Part shown: piece by piece, positions 1-5,905 of the stretch
Position numbering within the stretch: the first letter of the stretch is position 1
Layout: each line of letters starts with the position of its first letter
NCBI GenBank assembly: GCA_965662355.1
Contig: CBFIHP010000060.1
Coordinates: forward strand, 1 to 6,438
Reading direction: 5' to 3'
DNA from: GCA-2683825 sp965662355
Lineage (GTDB): Bacteria; Planctomycetota; UBA1135; GCA-002686595
DNA: 6,438 bases
Notes under the pieces: generated by a model
Seen by the model: the letters and a program-made list of their open reading frames with translations, nothing else
Database searches by the model: none
Told to the model about the DNA's origin: nothing
Program-made: the position numbers and the translations under genes

Positions 1-1413
1 GAGGGCCTTTTGCTCTTCGGCGTCGGCTCCAGCGAAGTGGGCGCCGAGTTGCAGAGCGACCTCGAAGGCGGGGGCGGTCTTCTGGCGAAAGATCTGCAAG
101 ACGTCGAGCGAGCTCAGGGGCTCGGGATCACGGGCCCACGTCAGTTCAGCGCCTTGGCCGCGCGAAAGGGTGACGTGGCCGCGCGCGGCGCAGGAGAGCA
201 TGGCGGCTTTGGTGTCGCCATCGACGTTCAGCTCGCCGATCAGTCGGTAACCTTCTCCGAGGAGCATGTCGCCGACGTTCAGGGCCACCGGGATGCCGTA
301 CTCGGCATGCAGGGTGCTTTCTCCGTAGCGTTCGTCATCACCGTCCTCGATGTCATCGTGGATCAGGGAGGCCTTGTGGAAGCACTCGACTGCGATGCAG
401 AGCTTACGCAGGTCATCCGTGACCGGCGGGTGATCGTCCGCGTCCTGGTATTCGTGGGCCATCTTGACGCAGGCGGTCAGGTACGGCCGCCAGCGCTTAC
501 CAGCGCGTGCAAGCCATTCGCGCGCGATGCGTTCGGTTGCGCCCTCGGACGGGCCCATCGATTCGGCCAGGGCCTCGACGGTGAACCAGCTCTCGACGTT
601 CTTCTTGAGCCCGTCGAGGTCCAGCCGATAGGTCTTGTCGTCCGCCGTCAAGTGGATGACGTCCCAGACATGATCCATGTCCACGTTCGTGTTGACGCAG
701 TCGTCCTGTAGAAGCGGAATCGCGATGCCGGGGATCGCGGCGGCCTCCATGTGCGGGAAGCTACGTTCGAGAACGTTCAAGCAACTGACACCGACGATGG
801 CCTCGATCTTGCCCGTGTCGATCATGCTGCGCACGATGGCGGAGCCCTCGGCGACCAGAACGGCGTACCCGAGGCGATCGGCTTCCTTCGTGAGATCCTG
901 GATCGAGCACAGACCGCACTCCTTGCAGAGCAGCCCGAACTCATCGAAGGGCGCGGGGCAGTGCTCTTCGAGCCGGAGGCACTTCGGCAGGAGCAAGAGA
1001 CGGCGATTGTAGGGCACCTGAGCCAGGGTCTCGCGCCAGGCCTCGTTACTGATGAGGATGGCGGCGAAATCGATGAAGGCCTCTTCGGTTTCGCAACGCT
1101 CGAGGAGCTCGGTCGCGAGCGAGCGCAGCTCGGTCATCGCAAGGGGCGGAACGAGCGCCTTCTCCACACAGAGATTGGCCGCTTCCAGCTTGATCCGATC
1201 GCGCATCGCCCGATCGTTGGGAATGTTCGACTGCGATTCGCGCCAGAGCTGTAGCGGAATGCGCGGCGGGAGGATCGAGAGCTGCGGCAACTCGCCACTG
1301 GCCGCCGGTGTTTTGTCGGCGCTCTTGTCTTCGCAGCTGCCGTTGGCACAGCTGCCGCCTTTCGAAGCAAGGACCTCGGGTGAACTAGGGAGCTCGGGCT
1401 TGTCGTTAATCAT
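1..1413 (-). CDS. DUF116-polyprenyl diphosphate synthase fusion protein, C-terminus cut off by window edge
   Basis: This frame stays open from an ATG at 1413 to the left edge (471 codons, no stop). The first 50 residues or so are low-complexity with two cysteines (C22, C27). Residues about 65-260 match the DUF116 pattern: LLLLPKC (C145), C152, then C163-x2-C166-x2-C169, an IVGVSC segment (C211) and a QDDCVNTNVD segment (C239). These cysteines suggest an Fe-S or metal site. From about 270 it is an all-helical trans-prenyltransferase: GKRWRP (305-310) for isopentenyl diphosphate, the first aspartate-rich motif LIHDDIEDGDD (350-360), GDMLLGEGYRLI, RGQGAEL and a KT pair (445-446). The second aspartate-rich motif should lie beyond the edge. 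Known family chemistry is head-to-tail condensation of isopentenyl diphosphate onto an allylic diphosphate; the chain length cannot be read here. The ATG directly follows the TAG of the radical SAM gene (TAGATG), so translation is probably coupled. The role of the DUF116 half is unknown. Confidence 0.9.
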   Translation of the reverse strand, partial: MINDKPELPSSPEVLASKGGSCANGSCEDKSADKTPAASGELPQLSILPPRIPLQLWRESQSNIPNDRAMRDRIKLEAANLCVEKALVPPLAMTELRSLATELLERCETEEAFIDFAAILISNEAWRETLAQVPYNRRLLLLPKCLRLEEHCPAPFDEFGLLCKECGLCSIQDLTKEADRLGYAVLVAEGSAIVRSMIDTGKIEAIVGVSCLNVLERSFPHMEAAAIPGIAIPLLQDDCVNTNVDMDHVWDVIHLTADDKTYRLDLDGLKKNVESWFTVEALAESMGPSEGATERIAREWLARAGKRWRPYLTACVKMAHEYQDADDHPPVTDDLRKLCIAVECFHKASLIHDDIEDGDDERYGESTLHAEYGIPVALNVGDMLLGEGYRLIGELNVDGDTKAAMLSCAARGHVTLSRGQGAELTWARDPEPLSSLDVLQIFRQKTAPAFEVALQLGAHFAGADAEEQKAL

Positions 1414-2787
1414 CTAGGTATACGCCCCGAAACCGAAGTACCAGTTCTTCTTGGCGAATCGATACAACCAGTGTTCCTCGGGAATTTCGTTTCCCGGANN
1501 NNNNNNNNNNNNNNNNNNNNNNNNNNNNNNNNNNNNNNNNNNNNNNNNNNNNNNNNNNNNNNNNNNNNNNNNNNNNNNNNNNNNNNNNNNNNNNGTATAC
1601 GCCCCGAAACCGAAGTACCAGTTCTTCTTGGCGAATCGATACAACCAGTGTTCCTCGGGAATTTCGTTTCCCGGATCGTGTTGACTGTTCAACGGGCCCA
1701 TGGCTTCGAGTTCTTCCATCGCCTTGCCGCGGGCCGTCGTGTCGTTAGCGCTGTTGCGTTCGACCACATTCTTCAAGAGGTCGGGGCGCTCGAGCACGAT
1801 GCAACCGCGTGTGGCGTCGGCTGCTGTCTTGCGAAAGTCCGCGAGGAGCGGGGATTCCACCATGGTCTTGTAGATGTCGCCCCCATTGTCCCCGATCTTC
1901 TCGTTCGCAAACTGTACGATCGGGCAGGGCTCGATGTCGCCCCAGGGAGAGATGTGATGGCTGATACCGGTCGCCGCGGGACACAACGCGCGACCTTCAT
2001 GATCCCAGTAGGCATCGATGAAGCCGATGGCTTTCTTGCGACGCATCTCGACGCCGAAACGTCGCACCTTCAACGCCTGCTCGCGCGTGAGGGCGAGCTC
2101 CGGTGCCGCATCGGGACCGACAGCGCGATAGGTGTGAAACCAAACGTAGTGCACACCCATTCGAATCAATTCGTCCAGCCAGGATTCCTGGACGAGATCG
2201 TCGAAGTTCGTTCGGCACGCACTCGTGGCGACACCGGTAATGATCTTGTTTCGCACGCACGCCTCGATCCCGGCCAGGGTCTTGTTCAGGACATCGGGGC
2301 GCCCGCGTCGCTCGTCGGAGACGATCTCGTTGCCCTCGACGCTGATCAAGGGGGTCGCGTTCCCGACGCGTCGCAGCTCCTTCGCCATGGCATCGTCGAT
2401 GAACCAGCCGTTGGTGAAGATCTGGAAGTAGCAGTCGGGATGGGCGGCAAGAATCCGGATCAGGTCCGGATGCATGAAGGGTTCACCGCCGAGGATGCCG
2501 AAGAAGCGGTTGCCGTGCTTCTTCGCACTCGTGATCAACCGATCCATTTCCTCGAAGGAGATCTTCGACTGCGGAGCAGCGACGTCGACCCAGCAACCGG
2601 TGCAACGCAGGTTGCAGCTGTTGATGATCGAGATGTAGAGGAAGGGCGGGAAGACTTCGCCCTTCTTCAAGCGCTTCTTGAAGCGGTTGACCGAGAGCAT
2701 CCCCTTGAAGCCGAAGTTGTAGGCAAACTTCCACAGGAGACGGGGATCCGTCGAGCGCACCATGCGCATGCCAAGTGATAGGACCAC
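1414..2787 (-). CDS. Radical SAM enzyme with SPASM/twitch-like C-terminal cysteines (assembly gap inside)
   Basis: This is a radical SAM protein. The signature CNLRCTGCW (C58, C62, C65) binds the 4Fe-4S cluster that cleaves S-adenosylmethionine, and GGEP (100-103) contacts the SAM amino group. The middle is a normal TIM-barrel-type core. After it come C269 (LCPAATG), C288 in a GDIEPCPIV segment and C329, an arrangement like SPASM/twitch auxiliary-cluster domains. The substrate is not recognisable. It lacks the expected N-terminal sequence of the hopanoid enzyme HpnH. I prefer the GTG at 2787, 3 nt after the upstream stop with GGGGGA ahead of it; ATG codons at 2769 and 2763 are alternatives. 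The 457-residue length is inflated: 96 Ns plus a duplicated 81 bp add 59 codons near the C-terminus. Without them the protein is 398 residues and ends in YFGFGAYT. It sits between the ferredoxin-domain gene and the DUF116-prenyl synthase gene, suggesting all act on one pathway. Confidence 0.9.
   Translation of the reverse strand: MVLSLGMRMVRSTDPRLLWKFAYNFGFKGMLSVNRFKKRLKKGEVFPPFLYISIINSCNLRCTGCWVDVAAPQSKISFEEMDRLITSAKKHGNRFFGILGGEPFMHPDLIRILAAHPDCYFQIFTNGWFIDDAMAKELRRVGNATPLISVEGNEIVSDERRGRPDVLNKTLAGIEACVRNKIITGVATSACRTNFDDLVQESWLDELIRMGVHYVWFHTYRAVGPDAAPELALTREQALKVRRFGVEMRRKKAIGFIDAYWDHEGRALCPAATGISHHISPWGDIEPCPIVQFANEKIGDNGGDIYKTMVESPLLADFRKTAADATRGCIVLERPDLLKNVVERNSANDTTARGKAMEELEAMGPLNSQHDPGNEIPEEHWLYRFAKKNWYFGFGAYXXXXXXXXXXXXXXXXXXXXXXXXXXXXXXXXXPGNEIPEEHWLYRFAKKNWYFGFGAYT
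1418..1498. repeat. 81-bp direct repeat, copy 1 (likely assembly duplicate)
   Basis: These 81 bases are identical to 1595-1675, and the two copies directly flank the N run. Both code for the same last residues of the radical SAM protein. An exact repeat ending at the gap on both sides is the signature of two contigs whose shared end was not merged. 81 is also an odd number of the kind used as a k-mer length. I regard it as an artefact, not a biological repeat. Confidence 0.9.
1499..1594. other. Assembly gap (96 Ns)
   Basis: This is a run of 96 unknown bases inside the end of the radical SAM gene, flanked by identical 81-bp sequences. Gap plus one repeat copy is 177 nt, a multiple of three, so the frame survives. 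The true locus most likely has no extra sequence here. Confidence 0.97.
1595..1675. repeat. 81-bp direct repeat, copy 2
   Basis: This copy is identical to 1418-1498. It is continuous with the main body of the radical SAM gene, while copy 1 is continuous with the stop codon and the next gene. Collapsing the two copies restores a single unbroken C-terminus. Confidence 0.9.
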
Positions 2788-2790
2788 GGC

Positions 2791-3696
2791 CTAGATCCCC
2801 CACTCGTCGGCGCTTACAGAGCGTCGGTCCTGGGCACTCTTCGAGCGCGCCATGCGTTTCTCCATCTTCTCCTTGGCGCGCCGTGCGCGTTCCTCGATCT
2901 CGCCGACCGAAGGGAGGGTCATGAGAACCTCGTCCGGAATGTCGAGGTCCTTCTTGAGTTGCTTCAAGCACTTCTTGCGCTCAATGAGCGCCTTGGACTC
3001 GTCCCGCTCCGTCGAGAAGCGCTTGCGAGCGGAGTCGCTGCGGTCGCGCAAGGATGAATAGATGTCGCCGCCGAGAAGGGCCGAGATGTCGACCTTCATC
3101 GCCTCGGACTGCACGTCTTCGGGGCGCACCTGATCGCCGTTGATCGGCCCCTTCTTGTACTTCGGGAACAGGATCGCCACATCGGGGCAAACCCGCGAAC
3201 ACGCCGGACAGTTCGTCTTGCAGTTCGACTCGTTTCGAACCTGGATCTTGCCGTTGTCGTCGACGCCGTAGACATCGAACAGGCAGAACGACAAGCACTG
3301 CATGCAATTCGTACAGCGGTCGTAATCGATGACCGGGAACCAGGGCATCCACTTGCCTGGCTGCGGAGCTTGAGCTTCCCTGGCCAGCGCCTCGACGCGC
3401 TGCAGGGGTTGATCGTGGGCGAGGTCGACGACTTCGATCTCCGAACGACCGTTGCGATCCTCCCAATCCGGCGTGTTGCCATCGAACTCACCGAGCACGA
3501 GGATCTTCTCGCCCCTATGTTCGGAAACGGCGTGTGCGCCTGAGGACTCCGCCTCGGGTCGAGTGCGCGTCACCGAATATCCCGCCTCGAGCAGTTCGTG
3601 CAGCACCTCGAAGCGCTTTTCCGCCGCCAAGGGGCTCGCGCCTTTGCCTTCGTAAAGGACGACGCGCGGAGGACGGGTGCGTGCGGATGTGCTCAC
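2791..3696 (-). CDS. 2[4Fe-4S] ferredoxin-domain protein with N-terminal alpha/beta region and charged C-terminal tail
   Basis: This is a 301-residue protein from a GTG at 3696, which overlaps the TGA of the preceding gene by 4 nt (GTGA). GGAAGAGGAG lies about 11 nt upstream as a ribosome binding site. The open frame extends to 3924, but that extension is arginine-rich and lies over the neighbouring gene. Residues about 10-95 look like an alternating beta/alpha domain (RVVLYEG, KILVLGEFDG) that I cannot assign. Residues 120-175 form a ferredoxin domain: C128-x2-C131-x2-C134-x3-C138, then C159-x3-C163-x2-C166-x3-C170-P, enough for two 4Fe-4S clusters. The second motif has three residues instead of two after its first cysteine. 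From about 205 the protein is highly charged and probably helical or coiled coil (repeated RR, KK, EK), with a soluble end at DEWGI. By position, the likely role is electron transfer to the radical SAM enzyme or between it and the HdrA-like protein; this is inference. Confidence 0.85.
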   Translation of the reverse strand: MSTSARTRPPRVVLYEGKGASPLAAEKRFEVLHELLEAGYSVTRTRPEAESSGAHAVSEHRGEKILVLGEFDGNTPDWEDRNGRSEIEVVDLAHDQPLQRVEALAREAQAPQPGKWMPWFPVIDYDRCTNCMQCLSFCLFDVYGVDDNGKIQVRNESNCKTNCPACSRVCPDVAILFPKYKKGPINGDQVRPEDVQSEAMKVDISALLGGDIYSSLRDRSDSARKRFSTERDESKALIERKKCLKQLKKDLDIPDEVLMTLPSVGEIEERARRAKEKMEKRMARSKSAQDRRSVSADEWGI

Positions 3697-4049
3697 GAGA
3701 CGGGGGACTCCTCTTCCGTTAGCAAGCCGTCCACGATCTCGGCGGCGGATTGCTCGCGCATATTGTGAACCTCGAAGGCTCCTTCCGCGAGGGGGGCGCC
3801 GGCGGCGTGGAACAGCCAGCGGATGGCCCGGGGGTAACAAGCGGCGATTCGAAGCTTTCCAGAGCCAGAATCGTCTCCCCTGAGCCGCAAGAGGGCCGGG
3901 TCCTTCTTCGCGGACATCTCGCAAAGATCCGGTACAGCCTCGAAAGGCACGCCCGAGGCGCTGAGCCTTTCGAGAACTTCACGCTTCGTCTCAACCGGAA
4001 CGACCTTGGCGTACGCACAGTGGCAGTACAGAACGCGGTCGCAACTCAC
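3693..4049 (-). CDS. HdrA N-terminal-domain-like cysteine protein (stand-alone, 118 aa)
   Basis: This small soluble protein starts with GTG at 4049, overlapping the GTPase stop (GTGA), with GAGGGAG about 7 nt upstream. Its layout follows the N-terminal domain of heterodisulfide reductase subunit A: a YCHCAYA start (C9, C11; HdrA has CHCG), a single cysteine after the first helix (DLCEM, C43), IAACYPRAIRWLF (C71; HdrA has AACSPR followed by an F), and an FEVHNMREQ segment matching the ANIREQ-type stretch of HdrA. The flavin (thioredoxin-reductase-like) and ferredoxin domains of full HdrA are absent; the ferredoxin function could come from the next gene. The four cysteines could hold an Fe-S cluster. 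The assignment rests on remembered motif order, not on a search, so remote homology is likely but unproven. The next gene overlaps by 4 nt, so the two proteins are probably made together and may form a complex. Confidence 0.7.
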   Translation of the reverse strand: MSCDRVLYCHCAYAKVVPVETKREVLERLSASGVPFEAVPDLCEMSAKKDPALLRLRGDDSGSGKLRIAACYPRAIRWLFHAAGAPLAEGAFEVHNMREQSAAEIVDGLLTEEESPVS

Positions 4050-5161
4050 GAAGGGGCTCCCTCGACGACCCGTTCACGGTGGACGGGAACCGGAGCCGCC
4101 GGACGGAAGGCCTCGTGATGTTCGATGGTCATGTCCAGGCGCCCCGCGTGTGCCTGCAAGGCAGCGTTGACGACCTCCCAAAGAAGCTCCGGCGGAGCTT
4201 CGGCGCGCAGGTTGACGATCAGACTACCCTCGTCGACCGCATCGAAGAGCGCTTCGCGCACGTCGGGCTCGCGATCGGAGCCGACGACGCTGATAACCGC
4301 CAGCTGCCCGCCATCCAGACGAGCATCCAGGGTCAACTTCAGGTGCGCGATCTCATGACCTGCGCCCGCAAGCGCATCGCGAATTTCCTGCGTCAGTTCC
4401 GCCACGAGCGCGTTGGCGTCGAAGGCTTCCGGCGCCTGCACCGACACCGTGGCATTGATCCATCCGAGAAGTGCCTCGCCCTCGGCATACGTCGTGTAGT
4501 CGATGTCGAGCGTCGGGCCTTCTTCCTGGCCACCACCCAGGAGCTTTTCGAACCAGGGCTCGAGCCCAATGTTCTCGAGCGCCGAAATGCACAGGATCTC
4601 CGCCCGGGGATAGCGCTTCCCCAGAGCGGCGACGAGCCTTGCGCGTTCGGCCTCCCCGATCAACTCGATCTTGTTGACGAGAATGTAGTGGGCCTCTTCG
4701 AGCTGCTTCTCATAGACGTACACGACCTTCGACGAGAAGCTCTTGCCCGCGCCCAACCCCAGGATACGAGCCGCTCGCAAGGGATCGACGACCACGCTGA
4801 GGGGTGCGACGAAGAAGTCATCGCCGTAGATGCGCCGCAGCGGGTAACTGACCGTGGCCAGGAGATCGGTACAGCTTCCGACCGGCTCGGCGAGGAAATC
4901 GTCCGGACGCGTGTCCGCGGTCAACCGGTTGACGGCCGCGTCGAGCGAGTGGAAGCGGCAACAGAAGCAGCCGCCGGCGATCTCCTCGACGGAAAAGCCC
5001 TGGCCACGCAGAAGCGAGGTGTCCACCAGGCCACTGGATTGATCGTTGGTGATCAACCCGACCTTGCGGCCGCGATCTTCCAGGTAGTGGCCCAACTTGG
5101 AGATCAACGTCGTCTTCCCCGCTCCGAGGAAGCCCCCCACCATGATGTAGCGCGCTTTCAA
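4046..5161 (-). CDS. CobW/HypB-type G3E family GTPase (metallochaperone-like)
   Basis: This is a 371-residue P-loop GTPase. I chose the TTG at 5161, which overlaps the TGA of the GcvH-like gene (TTGA) and is preceded by GGGGCAGGA. It places the P-loop at residues 9-18 (GGFLGAGKTT), as usual for this family. The open frame to 5266 adds only sequence lying over the upstream gene. Further motifs are GGCFCC (C65, C67, C68), the CxCC metal site of CobW-like proteins; an AEPVG segment (91-95) at the Walker B/switch region; and NKIE (163-166) in place of the usual NKxD guanine-specificity motif. The C-terminal 150 residues are alpha/beta and unassigned, and there is no histidine-rich tail. Family members deliver metals or cofactors to target enzymes using GTP. 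A target among the Fe-S proteins of this operon is a reasonable guess, but the metal is unknown. Confidence 0.88.
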   Translation of the reverse strand: MKARYIMVGGFLGAGKTTLISKLGHYLEDRGRKVGLITNDQSSGLVDTSLLRGQGFSVEEIAGGCFCCRFHSLDAAVNRLTADTRPDDFLAEPVGSCTDLLATVSYPLRRIYGDDFFVAPLSVVVDPLRAARILGLGAGKSFSSKVVYVYEKQLEEAHYILVNKIELIGEAERARLVAALGKRYPRAEILCISALENIGLEPWFEKLLGGGQEEGPTLDIDYTTYAEGEALLGWINATVSVQAPEAFDANALVAELTQEIRDALAGAGHEIAHLKLTLDARLDGGQLAVISVVGSDREPDVREALFDAVDEGSLIVNLRAEAPPELLWEVVNAALQAHAGRLDMTIEHHEAFRPAAPVPVHRERVVEGAPS

Positions 5162-5613
5162 GATTCCTGCCCCAGCATGCGATCGATCGTCGCGTCGAGA
5201 TGGTCCATGTATCCCTGGACGTCGAAACAATCGACGCCGGGTTCGCCCTGGATCGAATACAGCCACCCTCGGTCATAGAGCGACTTTTGAATCAGCTCGA
5301 TGTCCTCGTCCAGCGCAGGGTTCGCCTCGAGGAAGGTGCCGGGAAGCGGCGCGAAAAGATCGCTGACCGCCTTGAAGCCCTCGACCCAGCCGATGACCTG
5401 TCCCGTTTCGAGCTTGTCGCCCGGCTTGACCTCGAAGTCGATCTCGACCGGATCGCCGAGCATCCGCAGGGCAAACTTGGTGATACCGATCTGCCATCTG
5501 TTCTCCGGACCCCCACGCAGCCACAGGTGGCCGGCGGTGTAGTGGCGCTCTTTCGGCAATCGCGTCGAGAAACGCGAACGCTTGTAGCGCACGTCGGGAG
5601 GGGCTTCAGACAT
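5158..5613 (-). CDS. GcvH-like lipoyl carrier protein
   Basis: This 151-residue protein is the first gene of the operon. It has the H-protein fold pattern: HLWLRG and IGITKFALRMLGDPVEIDF at the N-terminal half, VKPGDKLETGQVIGWVEG before the lipoyl hairpin, and GFKAVSDLFAPLPG around K81, the expected lipoyl-lysine. The NPAL and DRGWLYSI segments match the H-protein C-terminus. It is slightly longer than typical H-proteins (about 125-130 residues) because of short extensions at both ends. I prefer the ATG at 5613; an ATG at 5643 would add ten residues without family resemblance, and neither has a good Shine-Dalgarno. No gcvT, gcvP or lipoyl synthase gene is in view, so a role outside glycine cleavage is likely. 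A precedent is LbpA, the H-protein-like carrier that works with the sulfur-oxidising Hdr-like complex; this link is inference. Confidence 0.88.
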   Translation of the reverse strand: MSEAPPDVRYKRSRFSTRLPKERHYTAGHLWLRGGPENRWQIGITKFALRMLGDPVEIDFEVKPGDKLETGQVIGWVEGFKAVSDLFAPLPGTFLEANPALDEDIELIQKSLYDRGWLYSIQGEPGVDCFDVQGYMDHLDATIDRMLGQES

Positions 5614-5668
5614 GGAGGAACGGGGTGCCACGGCGAGCCCCATAGGTTAGAGCAATCGGGCTCGAGGG

Positions 5669-5685
5669 TGGCACGGTCCGTGCCA
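5669..5685 (-). promoter_or_regulatory. 17-bp perfect palindrome; candidate operator or sigma-54 (-24/-12) promoter of the operon
   Basis: The sequence is TGGCACGG-T-CCGTGCCA on the plus strand, with 8-bp arms around one central base. Read on the minus strand it also fits the sigma-54 layout: TGGCACG, four bases, then GTGC, with GG (5684-5683) and GC (5672-5671) separated by ten bases. The consensus has TTGC at the second element, so one base is off. Transcription would start about 18 nt before the ATG at 5643 and about 48 nt before the ATG at 5613. Because the site is symmetric, a dimeric regulator site is an equally good reading. No clear sigma-70 promoter is visible nearby. Confidence 0.45.
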
Positions 5686-5738
5686 GATCGAACAAGGTCC
5701 GTACGTCGCCCCCGAATCCGCCCCGAAATCTCGACCCG

Positions 5739-5794
5739 AAAAAGAACCAGGGCGCCCGTGGAGTCGAAGTGGCCGATCCGCGGGCGCCCGGGTT
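5739..5794 (-). terminator. Rho-independent terminator after the RRM-protein tail
   Basis: On the minus strand, the arm at 5794-5781 (AACCCGGGCGCCCG) pairs with 5758-5745 at 13 of 14 positions. The loop is 22 nt, and a C plus five Ts (5744-5739) follows. It lies 21 nt after the TAA at 5816, so it ends the transcript of the RRM-protein remnant and insulates the operon that begins downstream. Confidence 0.85.
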
Positions 5795-5815
5795 GTTTCT
5801 GAAGCGTCGGGCTGG

Positions 5816-5905
5816 TTACCAGCGATCGCCTCCGCCACCGGGGCGGGAGGTACGCTCGCGTGCTTCGTTGACCTTGAGGTTGCGGCCGTCCAGGTCCTGA
5901 CCATG
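5816..5905 (-). pseudogene. C-terminal fragment of an RRM (RNP-type) RNA-binding protein
   Basis: Only the last 28 or so codons remain. They read GQDLDGRNLKVNEARERT, then a short glycine-rich end (RPGGGGDRW) and TAA at 5818-5816. DGRNLKVNEAR is the final beta-strand region of small bacterial RRM proteins, which normally have about 60-80 residues before it carrying the RNP-1 and RNP-2 motifs. Those are missing: upstream of about 5905 the DNA is instead a BlaI-type gene in another frame. A terminator follows at the expected place, so the 3' end of the gene is genuine. Either a deletion joined two neighbouring genes or the assembly fused unrelated pieces. Confidence 0.75.

Noticed and set aside
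10..1254. Plus-strand open frames at 10-711 and 751-1254
   Set aside because: They lie antisense to the DUF116-prenyl synthase frame, which is open across the whole stretch and carries clear motifs. The plus-strand products are featureless.
1414..1594. A real tandem duplication of the radical SAM C-terminus
   Set aside because: The copies are base-for-base identical and end exactly at the N run, which fits a contig-overlap artefact much better than biology.
1471..2778. Plus-strand open frame of 435 codons through the N run
   Set aside because: It is antisense to the radical SAM gene and crosses the assembly gap, with no recognisable domain.
3697..3924. N-terminal extension of the ferredoxin-domain protein to 3924
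   Set aside because: The extra 76 residues are arginine/proline-rich and lie over the HdrA-N-like gene in another frame. The GTG at 3696 with a GTGA overlap and a ribosome binding site is better.
4079..5278. Long plus-strand open frame of 399 codons
   Set aside because: It is the mirror of the GTPase gene, whose P-loop, CxCC and NKIE motifs are on the minus strand. The plus-strand translation shows no family motif. Long antisense frames are common in GC-rich DNA.
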